From contig JACBWW010000004.1 in NCBI GenBank assembly GCA_020086605.1, positions 23,380,240 to 23,444,239 of the forward strand: 64,000 bases of DNA, written 5' to 3'. The notes beneath the pieces are model-generated. The model was given only the letters and a program-made list of their open reading frames with translations, was not told where the DNA came from and searched no databases. The DNA is from Lanius collurio. Its lineage: Eukaryota > Chordata > Aves > Passeriformes > Laniidae. A program made the position numbers and the translations under genes. This document shows, one piece after another, positions 1 through 13,771 of the stretch (position 1 is its first letter; the number at the start of each line of letters is the position of its first letter).

Positions 1-1432
1 TGACATGTCGCTGCATCCTTACCTCATTTCCAGTCAGCAACTGTACAAATGAAATGCAATAGTTGCTGTATATCTACTGATATTCATCTCTAAATTAATG
101 TCACCTGCTCTGCAGCAGTCATTCTATGAATACAGGGGCTGTAAATTTAACTGACTGCTTTTCCACAGAAAGCTGGTTTGTTTGAGTCTTCCCTGTTTAT
201 AGGTACATAAATTGAATCTTAGTCTATGTGCAAGCATCACTGCTTTAAAAGTTATAACCAGTGCAGATTGGAATGCTGATTCACTCCTCCACAGCTAGTT
301 TTCATGTCAGACAGCTGCATATGTACAGTGGCTTGCTAAACCATTCAAATATCACAGTAATTCCCTTAAAAATAGGACACTCCAGGAGAGGCTGTTTTCC
401 ACTACATTCAGGAGCTGCTAAAAGCTAGAAACTAGTCTATAAACACTGCTAGTCTGAACTGATGGAGCAACATAATTTCATTTAGTTTATATTTGCATTG
501 GTCTGGGCTGTTGTTTCGATTGTGCCACTGTTGTAATAGTGACATCTCCCTTGTTTTCATTAATAAACCTTGTTATTAATTTCAAAAAAGCAGAAATTAA
601 AAATAATTTTAAAGTAATTATAAGTAAAGATTCATGCTGTAGTCCTTTCTCTGGGAACATCAGAATTAATCAAGAGCAGAACATGAAGATTCGGTTTTGA
701 AAAAAATAATGTAAATATGAAATCACCTCAAGCTTCAGTTTCAAGTACTTTGTCAGCTAGCACTGCTGCCTCAAGCAGCAGTCCTGACCTCCTTCTCTAC
801 CTGACAGCTTATTCTCACCCTGCTTTGCTTCCTCCCTTGGGCTAGCAGAAATGTTTGTGCTGCTGCTCATTGAACTAGATCAGGGAACCAATCAGAGCTA
901 AAACAGCCCTTTTTTTTCTGATTAATTTTAACTTAGATCAGATTCTCAATTTGGTTCACCACAGGATTGCATGAGCAGGAAAAGGCAGCTGGCCTGTGAA
1001 GAAGGAAGAGCGAAATGCCAATTCCTGTAGTATAAATACTACCTTAAACTGTGGTTCCAAATTTATTTTATCTCATTCTTGCTGCTCAAATTTTTGCATA
1101 TATATTTGAAATCTTCTGTTCAAGCTTAACTCCTTGATTTAACTTTTGATTAGCTAAGGGCTTTTTTTCCAGAATAGCTAGTGAACCTCCCCAGCTACTC
1201 CTGTTATCTATAATCAAAATATGTATATGTAAACTGTATTATTCACAGTAAAGTTGCCTTCTAGAGTTATGCCTGAAAATATTCTTTGCATTAAAAATGA
1301 GAGCAACAGCTTGGATTTGAACCCTTTGCAGGAATCACTAACACTGTCTTACAGAAAAGCTTAGGAAGCATTTAAAGCTGAGATATCAGTATTCTTTCAG
1401 AGTGTTAAGCAATTTAAAATAGTTTCAAATAG
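1..1432. other. Noncoding A+T-rich DNA, nothing recognised
   Basis: No exon-like open frame, repeat family or RNA gene was recognised. The sequence is A+T-rich with short A and T runs. A slightly more G+C-rich patch at about 760-900 has no recognisable identity. Confidence 0.6.
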
Positions 1433-2331
1433 TGTATTTTTTTTATGTGACAAAATTTTGGTAGTACAAGGGCTTTAGAGGTGGCCTCTCTGAGAAAAGT
1501 CTAGGGATTGTCCCCATTTTGGGCACAGTCAGTTTCAGCTGGCTCCTAAATGGACCCAATGCCAGCCAAAGCTGATCCCCATCATCTGCGTTTCTGTGAT
1601 GGCATATTTAGGGCAGGGTAAAACACACTGAAGAGCAGGAGAGAGCGGATAGAGAGGACAGAGAGAAGGGGGAGAGAAATGGGAGAAACAACCCCACAGG
1701 CACTAAGGAAAATTGGAGAATTCTACATAGTCCCCAGAGAAGACCATGGTGAAGCAAGCTGTTCCCCTGAGAGCTGTGAAGAACCACACTGCAGCCTGCA
1801 GAGGGCTTCAGCTGGAGCTGGTGGATGTGCTCATGCAGCAGGAGGCTTTCTGGGAGGAATGGTGACCCATGGGGACCTATTCTATGGCAGTTTGTTTCTG
1901 AAAGGCTGTAGCCTGTGGAAAAGAGCCCTGATGAAGAAGGGGAAAAGTATAAGAAGGAAGGAGTGGCAGGGATTAAGTGTTCTGAAATGATCATAACCCC
2001 CATTCCCCATCCCTTTTTTGCTATTTGGGGTTGGGAGGAAGTAGAACAGTTGGGAATGGAGTAATAAAATTGGTCTTGGGAAATGGAGGTGCAGGGAAAG
2101 ATGATGTTTTTAGTTTTGCTTTTGTTACTCATTGTCTGTTCTACTTTTTATTGGCAATAAATTAAGTTAGTCTTCCTAAAATTCTCTGTTTTGCCTGTGA
2201 TGTGATCTTGCTGTCTTTACCTTGATCCATGAGTTTGCTCATCTTAATTTCACTCTGTGCCCTGCTGAGGAAGGGGTGTGAGAGAGTAGTTTGGTAGGCT
2301 AATGGGAACCAGAAGAAGCTAACACACCACA
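1433..2331 (-). mobile_element. Solo LTR of an avian endogenous retrovirus (family A, copy 1)
   Basis: Read on the minus strand, this is a roughly 900-bp LTR of a family familiar from songbird genomes. It begins TGTGGTGTG at 2331 and ends AATACA at 1433. It shares the family's landmarks with the copies at 13772 and 18022: a 5' zone with a CCCCTTCCTCAGC-like stretch, an A-rich centre, a GGGATGGGGAATG block (plus-strand 1999-2015), repeated modules around 1740-1960, and a 3' end with CCACC, GCCC and TACCAAAA. The flanks are AATAG on the left and GGTAG on the right, at best a decayed 5-bp target duplication. No primer-binding site, gag, pol or env follows, so it is a solo LTR. The 174-codon minus-strand frame inside (1608-2132) is an LTR artefact. 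The family match is from memory of avian repeats; the subfamily is not assigned. Confidence 0.83.
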
Positions 2332-5300
2332 GGTAGTAATAGTAACACATTAAAGTATATTTGCAGCATTTTCGTGAATTGTTCTTGTAATGTATTCATT
2401 TAATACATTATTGTTCACTCTACAAAAAAAAAAATCTAGTTTAGAGCTGAAAATGTAGTAGTCTTCTATTTCTGATAAAGATATTATTTGGATCTAAGTA
2501 TGGTTAAGCTATCCATTGAATTTTTTATTTAAAAACAGGCTGGAACTGATTTTCCAAGGCACTTCTAAATGATCTTGAGTAAAAAAATAGAGTAGCTCCC
2601 ATATATCATGTTTTCTTGAAAATTATATGTTCTCTGTGTGAAAGACTTCTTAAATACCTTTGTTGCCTTTGTTCAGCTTAATTTTCCAGTTCTTGAAATC
2701 AATTTGACAAAAATCCAGTAGCCAACAAACAAACACAAAACCAAAGACCCAGAACAACAAGAACTCAGGAAATTGCATTGAACTTGAGCTCAATGTATTG
2801 AATTTAATTTTGTCTCAAATCCTTTCCTTTGAAACTCAGAGATTCAAATAGTTCATATTTAAAATATTCTCTGTGACTTATTCCTATATTTTGTACAATT
2901 TAAGAAGTAGAAATTAGGAAGGAAGTCCAAGCAAATTAATACAACAGGGACTCAAGTCAAGCAACTATTAGGAGCATTATGTCTGTCATTCAGCACTTCT
3001 TAATTGGGAAGAGTACATTTATACCCTTACTTTAGAATAAACATTTTTTGCAACAGCAATCCAACTACACCATAGTGATATTTCACCTTGTTTTGATAAA
3101 GGTAATATAATTTTAACTTGTTTTGAAATTTGTTATTAATTTAAAAGGTGTCTCATCATCCTCTGTATAAAAACTCAGTAATGAAAAGTTCGTAATGAAT
3201 AAAATATTTTTCAGTGTTTCTGATTAATGCCCTGGATTTCATGTCCTCAAAGGCTGGTGACAATACAGCCCTGGAGATTTTTGTTTATTTTCAAGAACTG
3301 GAATCCAATTTTGTTGTGGTTGGTTGTTCATTTTAGAAAAGTATCATATCTCTACATATCTGGTTAAAACTTTTTTGTGTTTCTTCCTTGAGGCAAGCTG
3401 TTGATAAAGCTGTAATCCAAAGCCATTGCCCTTGGGTTGCCTGGATGGAACCTTCAGCTAGGAATATGTGAGGAATGAGGTGATTAGCTTTTTTTAATGT
3501 CCATTTTGTATCAATATACAATGAAATACATGACAGCAACCATATGAAAGTGTTAATGTATTGTTCAGCTTGAGCAGTAAAGTGCATGACTTAATGATGA
3601 CAGTTAAAATTGCATTACATTTCACACCCCTTGTGAAAAGAATGTGAGGAGATTTTGTGGTGAGCCCATGAGTTGTTTTTGATAAACATCAGAGCTAAAC
3701 TGGCTTCACAGAGGGGTTCTTTTCAATTTTTGAAAGTGTGGTTTTACTACTAAATGAGTTTTATCAATGCTTTCATGCATATTGTAAAAATACACCACTA
3801 CCACCCCCTTCACGCATTCAAAGCTTCTTGCATCAGTTGTGTATTCTTAACTACCAAAAATGTTAACAAGTGTGGGATTGGTGCTAATGGTAATCAGCTA
3901 AACAAGTAGGAATAAAAGGTATTATCAACTTCTCAGGGACTGATAAACTTACTTATATGTTGTGATAAATAGAGCCCTCATAGTTTGAATGGACTGGAGA
4001 TTAATTTGAATAGAGTAAAACACTCCCTCCTTAATTTAGAGGATGAGAACAGAGCTGAAACTCTTATCACAGATAAGACAGCTTAGCTCTTAGGCAAATT
4101 CTAATTGTCCATGCCTTTTCTATTAGGTACTGAAAGAAATGGTAACTTTGTTCCCACATCTTCCAGACAGTTTTCAGCTCTCTCTGTTGGTTCTGCAAAG
4201 GTGTTTGCTGCCAGAACAAAATGAACTACCTTTTTCAGTCCAGTCTAGGCTGAGAGAGTTTGAAAGAACTTGAGGCTTATTCTCTAAGTTTGAAGAAATA
4301 GCTGAATATGATAAACTTCAGAGAAATGAGAACTGAGGAGATTGGTTGCTAAATGTGTGATATAGAACAGGTATTTGAAAATATGCAATTGTTACTTAAC
4401 CGCAGGTCATTTATTAATTTCTTAGTTTAACTAATTGATCTTTATTTTTCCAGGTTAGCTGATAATCTTTCTTAGAAAAAGAAATATCTAATTTGTATTA
4501 CAATATTTTATATCTAGGATATATTTTACATATTAGTTATATTGCAAGTAATATATGTTATTAATACCCACTTCTTAAATGTAAAAATTGGTAAAAAATT
4601 TCACAATACAATTTAAAATTGCATGTAGGAAATGTAATGTAGTTGTATTGTAAAAGGTTACTTAAGAAGCTACAATGATTTCTTTAGGATCCATGAAACC
4701 TGAGCTGCGGTGAAGCAATGGCACTGAAGATTTATCCAAGAGAAAGTAATTGAAAATATTCTGCAATGCATCATCTCTATGTCACATCAAATTACTAAAG
4801 AGAACACTAAAGTGGATTTCATAAATATGTTCTTTCAGATAAATATTGCTCTGTGCAATATTTCCTCTTGTTGGAGAGTTTCACTAGATAGAAGTCCTTC
4901 TTTTGGCCTTCTATACGATTTAGATATTACTCCTTCAGTTTTACTATACAAGGACACGTTGGACGACACCTGAAGGATTTCTGGAGGAAACACCCAATGG
5001 TGTAAAAAAGGCAGTAATCCCAGCACAAAGAGAATGGGAGGGATTGTCCTATACAACGTCTGTGAGATGTCATGAATAGATCCTACTCCAGAATTCTTAC
5101 TATGGTCTCTATAAATATTACAAAAAACCTGCTGTTGATGGTTTTTCATGCCTTATGACTGACATATCCAAGATAAATGATAGTTTCCTATCTGATGGAT
5201 TTCCCTGGGCTAAAAACCTTCCTTGTAAAAAATAAAAAAAGTGAAAACAGCTTAAAATTGCTTACTTGTTATTCTTTCCTAGAGCCCCAATAACATATCC

Positions 5301-8300
5301 AAAAGAGAACAATATATGGCAGATGACCAAAAGATGCATAAAAAAAAAGAAATCAGAATGCTGAAGAAGGAAATGTCACAGAAACTAGGAAAAAAAAATA
5401 CAGGGCTAGGACATTTTTTACATAAGAATCATCATAGGCTTTCTCAATCAACTTGCAGAACTATTTACCATTAGCTACTTTTGAACAACATATCCACATG
5501 TCTGCTGAAGGTTTATAGTTATTTAAGTACAGTCTTGTTACTCAGGTTTTCTAGGACTGAAAACAAACACAAGAATCAATATCGATGAAAAGCATACCAT
5601 TGGCAGTTATTTCCAAGTTAGAGACCAGTGCTTTCACAACTGCTTTCAGAACTAGGTTTTCTTGCATTTTGCCTGTGTGTACCTGGGTATCTTTCAAAAT
5701 TAAAATGAAGCATTTGTATTTCTTCCATAGCACAGACAAAAAACTTGCACCAAACCCACAACTAAAAATAAGAGACACAAAGGTAACAAAGCAGATAAAA
5801 AAATAAGGTAAAAGTATAACTGCTGTTATCTGAACCTAAGAAACTCTCCCACCTTTCCAAAAAAGGGAAAAAATTATGGGTAGGAACCAGAGACTAAACA
5901 AGGGAATATTTTGGTTGGTTGTGGGTGATCTTGAGTCTTAATCCAACTGCTCTTATTATGTGCATGTTCCACTAATTACCTACAAAAATTATTTTCTGGA
6001 TATATTAACTTTGTGACTTCTTTTATTCTGAGCTTTGACTTTCAGTAGGATAAGAAAATAACAAACTTAAAGGAAAATTCTATTTTAAAGGCCATTGATC
6101 ATGAAAGTGTCAAACACAAAAAAAAATGGCCAAAATATGGAAGTTCTATAAACAACTCTAGTTTGTTCTGTGGATGTAATGAAGAGATGACATTCATCTA
6201 TGCACCTATTGTCATTTAGTGCAAAAGTACAACTTAAATGCTTTGAAATTTAGACGAATAATTCAAGGAGTATTTTCAGCAAATGTGATTTTCATCCCTC
6301 CATTTTCTTCACAGCAATACAAGACTTGAATATTAATGCCACCAAAGTAATGGCAAAGTTGGTTGTGATGGGAAATCTTATTAGTAAACAAAAGCTGCAT
6401 CTGAAAAATATTGTCATTAAAAGCTATGTAGTAGTTAATTGAGTCTGATATGAAATTTAGTGCTGGAAAGTTAATGACTAATGCAGCTATTTCACAGAGC
6501 TTGGTTACTACAGGCTCTATAATGATCTCCTTTGCTTCATGGCAACAATGAAATTAACCTCTCCTTTGTCCTGCAGGTGTTGTATTCTGATAATGCATAT
6601 CCTTTACAAGTATGAGCAAATTATTTGCTTTGCATACAAATTGAGCATAAGCTGAATCTATATGGATAAGAAAATGTGTGCTTATATTTTTGAACTAGAG
6701 AATACACACTGGAATGTAAGTCACAATTCAATAAACTGGCATCCTGGGTGGCTTATAATAAAGATTACAGGTAGGAATTTAGATTATTGGCTTTCTGGAT
6801 TTCTACTTATATGATTCAACTATCTTAAAACCTTATTGGACAAAACCCCTTAGATTAGTAAAGCTCCCCCCTTATATCAGCTTATGAATCCCAAAGGACA
6901 GACAATTTTAAGTAAAGTGGTCTGGAAAGCAGGTTGGGGAGATGAGGGAATGAGGGTAAAAGGAACATTTTTAGGTTTGATTATGAAGGTATCTACTAGA
7001 TTAAAGAAGGCAGAGTGCATTTATAATTTTGAGTGGAGGACATTAGAAGGAGCAACAAAAATTCCTGGCATGCTGTCAGAAAAACACTGTGAGAGTATCA
7101 GGAATGAAACAGTATGAAAAAAACCCAATATGGCTGGAATGAGTAATATGAAAATTCACCCTACTGATATAAAAGTGGGGGTTTATTTGTTCAGCCTAGT
7201 GACTAAATTGCTTGTGTGTGTGTTATTGGCTGTATTATCAAGAGATATACTTGCAGTAGAAATTGTGGGAGTTGAATATGGTCTCACCATGAGAATGAAA
7301 TGCCAAGAAAAGTTTAAAGATGTCTCCTCTTTTCTCTTTTCCAGTTTTCCAGGATTCTAAAGGAATGTGACAGGAGATGACAGACTAACAGAAGATTAAT
7401 CAATAGGTTTTAACAGATTGTTGTGGTGCTCTTAATGTAGACTATTCCAACTTGCTTCTTCCTCCTAGTATGAAGAACAGTCATGAGGAAAAGGTGGGAG
7501 GAGCTTACTATCCTCTCCAGAACAATGATTACTGCAGCTGTTTTAACTCCAACCACTGGTATCAGTGAGACTGTTAGAGCAATTCAGATTGCACATTTAG
7601 TAACTGCATCAGCAAGTCAAAACCAACATAATAACAATAAATTTCAGAAAGCAGCATGCTTGACTTATTATTGCAAGCTCAACCTAAGCACCCAGTTTCT
7701 GCACATGTCATGAAAAGAATGCATAACTTGGTTATAAACAAATATTGATTTTTTTGGATAGGAGGTAATTATCCAGGAATGACATTTTCAAAGACTAGCT
7801 TAGAGTCAGAAAATGGGTGGGAAAACATTTCCTTATATAAGCCACAAGTTTAATAGGACAATACTGTATAATTCTGTATGTCAAAGTCATTGATATATAA
7901 CTGAAGAGGAAATTAGATACTGGGTTAAGAAGCATACAATATTGGAACTCTTAGTCAGCTTTACTTTATTCTGAACACTACTTTTCTGTTGGTCTGTTTT
8001 TTCCCCACCCTCCCCTCATACATTTAATAGAAAAAAGTCATACAGGAAAGAACAGATGTGTACAAGTGTTTGCTTTTGGCTTAATTTCCCAGGTTAAAAA
8101 TGATATGAAGGAACTCGTTGATAATAGACCCAGTGAGAATGTTGTTATCCTTAGAAAAGTCTGAAAATTAGTAGTCACAGAAAGTCAGAAAAATCCTCAG
8201 AAGAAAAATACTGGAAACCATTTATTTTACAATTGTAGCATATTGTTTGGTTGGAAAATTTCAAAATTTTTATTTGGATGAATGCCTCCCAGCCCTCACA

Positions 8301-8698
8301 AATGTCCAAAACTGAAATCAAAAGGTTTATTATTAGTACATAGCATTTAGATATCTCAAAGTTTTATCTATTATCAGAATTAGAGGTCCATTAAAACTGA
8401 AAACAAGAAAGATTACTATAACAGTGACTTTAAGAGTGTCTTAAAATTTTCAGTGATTTCAGGACAGGTTTGGTTTACAAAGAGAGAAAGTAAAATTTAT
8501 TTGTATGCCTCTGTGTACTGAGGTGTAAAAGAAAGAAAGGGAAAATGCATATGGCAAATGTCCATATCTTAGTTTAACACTTTGTACATAAATTATAATG
8601 CCTGAAATATTTCAGTATCTAATAATAAAACTTTGTGGGAAGCTGCATGTCAAACACCATATACATCATTAATGTAACAGTCACCTCTTGTTTTTTCA
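2332..8698. other. Noncoding A+T-rich DNA
   Basis: There is no recognised gene or repeat family in this 6.4 kb. Short open frames occur on both strands at the density expected by chance. Three plus-strand frames lie close together at 6884-7117, 7130-7360 and 7483-7713. None resembles a protein I know, and they are listed only as a finding. Confidence 0.55.
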
Positions 8699-8885
8699 TC
8701 ATGGAATCACAGAATCCTTAAGGTTGGAAGGGACCTCCAGAGGTCATCTTGCCAAATCCCGCTGCTCAAAGCAAGATGAACCAGAGCAGATTGTTCAGGA
8801 ATGTGTCCATTTGACCTTTGACTTTCTGCAAGAACTGAGACTCCACAGCCTCTCCAGGCAACCTGTTCCAGTGTTCAACCACCTT
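8699..8885 (-). mobile_element. CR1 LINE, 3' part (left piece of a split copy)
   Basis: Plus-strand sequence from 8701 (ATGGAATCACAGAATC, then AAGGTTGGAAGGGACCTCCA) is the reverse complement of the CR1 3' end, with its terminal ATTCTATG-like octamer. The stretch GAGACTCCACAGCC at about 8840 and CAACCTGTTCCAGTGTTCAACCAC at 8859-8882 is also characteristic of antisense CR1. This is the 3' UTR and end of the reverse-transcriptase frame; no intact coding capacity remains. The copy is interrupted after 8885 by a second CR1 tail and resumes at about 9000. Confidence 0.88.
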
Positions 8886-8999
8886 TGAGCAACCTGGTCA
8901 AAAGAGTAACCTGAGTAAAAGATATCCTAGCCCATGGCAGAGAGCTTGACTAAATGATCTTTAAGAGATCCCTTCCAATACAAACCTTTTAGTGTTTCT
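8886..8999 (+). mobile_element. CR1 LINE 3' tail inserted in another CR1
   Basis: This plus-orientation CR1 3' end carries the landmarks GAGCAACCTGGTC (8887), CCCATGGCAGAG (8931), AAATGATCTTTAAGAGATCC (8952) and CTTCCAATACAAACC before a decayed TTTAGTGTTTCT end. Both sides are antisense CR1, so this short 5'-truncated copy lies in the opposite orientation inside an older one. No clean target duplication is visible. Confidence 0.75.
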
Positions 9000-9440
9000 A
9001 CAGGAATTACACCTTTCCTTGAGTTTAACTGGATTTTCCTGCTTTTAAATTTGTGAATGCTGTCTCCTGTCATTTTTTTTACGTGTAACTGAGAAAACTC
9101 TGGTTTCTACATCCTTATTTTCTACCATTAAGTATTGGTACACATTAATAAGATGCCACTAAAACCTTTCTTCTCCTGGCAAAACTCCCAGCTCTCAGTC
9201 TTTCCTAGTTCAACAGATGCTAACAATCCTTGAATCACATTAGTGGTCCTTCACTATTCTATCTCCAATATATTTGTGCCTCTTGTACTATGTAGGCCAG
9301 CACAGGGAACAGCACTCCAGCTGTCTCACCAGTGCTGAGTACATGGGAAGGATCAAATATGCTCGCTGGTGGTGCTTTTCCTAATACAGTCCAGGATTCT
9401 GTTGGATAATGCTGGCCCTTGTTGCAGACTGATTTGTGAG
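9000..9440 (-). mobile_element. CR1 LINE, right piece of the split copy
   Basis: Antisense CR1 resumes after the nested tail. Matching landmarks include CTTTCTTCTCCTGGC followed by CCCAGCTCTCAGTCTTTCC (9167-9206), CACTCCAGCTGTCTCACCAGTGCTGAG (about 9312-9338) and GTTGGATAATGCTGGCCC (9401), the decayed form of the usual antisense CR1 path. It encodes only a broken C-terminal reverse-transcriptase fragment with many stops. The right edge is gradual; similarity is lost at about 9440. Confidence 0.8.
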
Positions 9441-10320
9441 TATTAAAGGAACAGACCTAGTTTTTAATCTGTAAATCAAGTCCTGATCAAGTAGTCTGAT
9501 CTCATTCTTGATTTTAAAATAGAACGTCACAGTACTGATATTGGATACTTTTTTCCACCTAACTGAGCCAAATTCTTTTCATCCACCTGGAACATTACCA
9601 ACTGTGTTCTATCAGCTGTGGGGTATTTGTTTGTTTGGTTTTTTTTTCCCTTCAAATTTGTTAACATATGAGATGAATTGGGAATTGCAGAAGACACAAC
9701 AGTCTAGTGTCATATAGAGATATAATCTCTGTTGCCCCATGACATCTATACTTATTCATACTCCAGTCATGCAAAGATTTAATCACCATTAATTACTTTG
9801 GATTTTTTAAATGTCTCTATTGAATTTCCATCATTATTTCTCCTTTTTGTTCTGCAAAAATGGTCAGACTGAAAATATATATTTATTTGGGCCATTGGTT
9901 TTACCTTATTAAACCAGACATACAGTGATGGTTTCTTACCAGTCTTTTGGGATCTTTGGAGTTGTTGAAACAGATTATTAATGGTCCAGAGACCTTGTTA
10001 GCTCAGTCTTTTCCAATTATTGTTGGCAAATTATCTATACCTTATGATTTCAAAGGCTCAACTTTATTAGTTCTTGTTCAAATTCTTCTTAATTTCTGCT
10101 TGGATGAAAAGTATTTTTTTTTCCTTCAACCACCACTTACTTATTTCCCAACCTTAAAATAGGTGTTACTGAAACACTTAATTCTTTGGTGTTAGCAGAT
10201 TTTTTATTTATATCACACGGGAATACCTAAGAAGGGACCAAAGACTCATTGAGCCCTGAATAGCCTATAGGGATTTCAGGGAATTGAAAAAAGGTAAGAG
10301 ATGAAAAGCACTGGTCAGAG
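9441..10320. other. Noncoding DNA after CR1
   Basis: This may hold very decayed continuation of the CR1 copy, but no landmark is clear. A T-rich stretch lies near 9640. An open frame at 9947-10162 is not recognisable. Confidence 0.45.
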
Positions 10321-10352
10321 TGTCATGGTTTAAGCACAGCTGGCGAGTAAGC
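10321..10352 (+). mobile_element. Possible LTR 5' stub
   Basis: TGTCATGGTTTAAGCACAGC followed by TGGC at 10321-10344 matches the 5' terminus of the LTR family seen complete at 16553 (TGTCATGATTTCACCCC). The similarity ends after about 32 bp, so only a truncated 5' end would remain. The short match keeps confidence moderate. Confidence 0.45.
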
Positions 10353-13300
10353 TCTCTCAAAATTATGTTAACTTATGAAGTTAAATCTACTTTCTCCATG
10401 TAATAGCAAATCTAGTTTTGAAAGAGAAAGTTATAGAAATGAAAACCAAGAGAAGCACAGAGTTTAAATACAGTAGAATCATGTCTGGAAAGACCCATAG
10501 GATGGCAAGGAAGCTGTGACATTGCCACTATTCCTTAGGTTTGAGATATCAGATGTTAGCTGAGACTAATGAGTGATGTTTCCATGTTTTTAGAACTATA
10601 AAAATCTTACAAGAGGAGAAAAATTCATTTGTCTGAGGAAGCTGAAATTTTGGTTGAAATCAAAGGTTTTAATTAAGGCAGTCGTGGTATATATTGCACT
10701 TTGGGTGGTTTGCTGTGCTCCCTGAGGATCATGTACTACTTCTATGAAGGCCCATGTGAGCCACCTTGTTGACCTTATCCTGACTGCCAGGCAGTGCAAT
10801 CATAAATATATGAATATTCAACAGGATGTCTTATTTAGAACGTGCAATTTTGTGAGCTGAAGTTCTCTGCAACAAGCTGCATTTGTTACTTTCCCCGTGA
10901 CTTGGTTTAGGGATATTTTTATAAAGGCATACAAGGGACAGTTCTAAGCCTACTCTGTAGTGGACAAATGTACAATTTAAGCAAAAAGTAAGGTGGGATT
11001 TTTTTTCATATTCACACCAAAATTTAAAAAAAAGGATTTATTGAGTTGCAAGTTATATTACTGGACCCCTGCAATATCACACTTTATCCATTAATAAAAG
11101 ATAAAAATGTCCTAAATTAACATGGCAGTCTGTCAGCTAAATGTATTTTGTTTACTTAAGTTCCAGATTCTCCTCCTAGATAAGAAAATATGAAATGCTG
11201 TTATGCGAACAGATAATCTTGGGACAATGTATTTCAAGCAGGCCCAGAAAGTACAAAAATTTGTCTTTGGTTTTAAAGTCTCTGGAAATCAGAAAAATAC
11301 AACAAACTTGTATCTTTTATTCACTTACAGGTCTGTCAAATCTACAAAATGTTATACAGGGTCATCATTATGAGCAACCCTAACTTTAAAAACTATCTAT
11401 CCATGGAAATACAGATTTAGTGAATTAATGAGAAGTTATCGGTGAGAGATTTCTCTATGGAAGAAGTTTAACTGAACTTTCTCAATAAAACTACTGAGAT
11501 TTTGTTTCAAGGGATGGTTTCCTAATACTTTATATGCAAAAGTGCAGTGGAATGTAGTTCTAGTACAAATTTATTTTTTCCAATCTGACAGCTGAAAGGT
11601 AAAGTTTGAAAATGTCTCATTTGAAAAATCTGATAGGAAGACAATAGATTAAAGACAGCATCTCATTTATCCCAACAGAATGGCCTTAACTTTATTATTC
11701 CAGACATTAGGAGTGGCAGAAAATGAAGTTTTAAAATCCTGAATGCAAAACAAAAACGATAAAATAAAAACAAACCAACCCACTTGAACTGGAGAATACT
11801 GTGAAAAGTTAATAATGCATTATCAAATTTTTCTCTGAGCTAAAATAAAAGAGTGCTTGTTGCACTACAAAGTTTCAGTTTCCACATGAACTACATGCGG
11901 GAGTTTTAGCAATTAGGGATCTCATAAGAGGATAATATTCTTGTCTGCTCCTGAATTTATTTTTTTTATTTTATTTTAATGACTCTACTACTAACTAGAG
12001 GCCCCTGAATATAATTAATGACTTGGAAATGGGATGGAGTTATACAAATAAGAAATTACTGCACTATATGCAACAAGAATTGTGTCTAAAATATAACCAC
12101 AGTATATAAGCTTGTTGAGAATAAGTAATCTTTACAACAAAATTTATCACCGGAGCATTTCATGGTCATCAGAATCAGTATCATTTCACTGATGATAATT
12201 CATATATTGTAATACTGAAGAAAGATATTAGTCATTTTCAGCAAGTGATATTGAGTGAATTTTCCTTTCATTCTTCCTCCTGCAACATTTATATCTGAGT
12301 TTTTCCAAGACCAGTGTCCTGCAACGGATGCTGCCAGCAATACTGAATACTTCCAATTAGTAGTTCTCTACTTCTCTGGTAGCTAAGCAACTGACCTGTG
12401 GTGAAGAATACATAATGATCTTGTGCATATCTACCTTAGAGTATCAGACAGAGCTAGACTTCAAAACATGGGGTTTTTTTCACCCATAGTGATGACTTTG
12501 GCTTAGCCTTCTGTGAATTATAAAGTGTGTTTACTCTGTGCTTGATGTAAATAAGTCAAAAACAGAAATAAGAGCCTGAATACGCCTGTGGCTTTATCTT
12601 TCCCCATTCATTGAAATTACCACACTGTTAGCAAGCAAACATACAGACCTCTATAAAATCAAGGTAAATAGGGATTTGATATCATCAATATTCAATCAGA
12701 ATTAACTACATAACAATATTTTTGACTTTCTTTTTTAAGCAATTGTGAGTATTATGGTCTTGTTTATAAGGCAGTGTTTACTTAATGGGTATCTGAGAAA
12801 AAACAGCAGCTGGCACAGACCTAACCCACATGAAAGAGAGGCTCCTAGTTGTCAGTGGGAAGTCAGCATGAAAAAATAGCCGAGAAAAATAACCTTATCC
12901 TTTGCAAAGCTTCCCAGTACACTAAGTGAGTCTGTACCTCAGAGCTGGTCAGCACTTACTAGAATTGCAGATTCTAGAAAATGCCTCAGCAGTTTTTTCC
13001 CCTCAGCTTTGTTTGATCAGAGGACTTTCTTATTCTGGTCCAATGAAACCTTCACAGTCCTAATCCATTTATTTATCACCCGTGGGAGACTGAACAATGC
13101 AAGGAGGATCAGGAGGGTCTTACATATAAAGAAAACAACAGAAACTCTTTAAAAACTCTGGCCAAAAAACCCATGAAGAATCCAAAAGTAGCGGAATAAA
13201 AACATTATAGATTACTGGGTAAAAATTCCAGAGGTCTAATTAGTTCAGGTAGGAAACATAAGAACACTTTGCCCAACAAAGATAATCCATTTGCAAAAAC

Positions 13301-13771
13301 ATGAAACTTAAAGGTGAAGCTCGTTTTCAAAAATCAGTTTGGCTCAGCAATAGATTTTGCATCACTTTAAAGAGTGTTTGAGTTAAAGTGGAGTTCAAAC
13401 TATTCTTCAAGATAAAGAGCACATTGGACTAACTGAAATGATTTGGAAGGGTCTCTGAAGATGACTGTATCAGTAGTGAAAAATATTCACCTTGTATACA
13501 GTGCTTCAGCAGCTCTCCTTTTTCAGTTATCTCAAGTCCCTAGGGAGTTTTTAGGAATTGTAATCTGCTGTAAAATTAATTTAAAGGGAAGTGAAAATGT
13601 GTGTTGTCAGAAAAATTGGAGAAACTATTATTTACCTACTGGAAGTCTGTGAGAATATATTTAATAGTTCAGGCTTCAGATTAGTTGTATTTATAATTTT
13701 TCTGGATTTTTTTTTTAATTACTATCATCCTACTAGTTTTTAAAATAACCTAATTATGGCAGCTATAACTT
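10353..13771. other. Noncoding A+T-rich DNA
   Basis: No gene, RNA gene or classified repeat was recognised in this 3.4 kb. It holds T- and A-rich runs (near 10998 and 11960) and short chance open frames. Confidence 0.55.
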
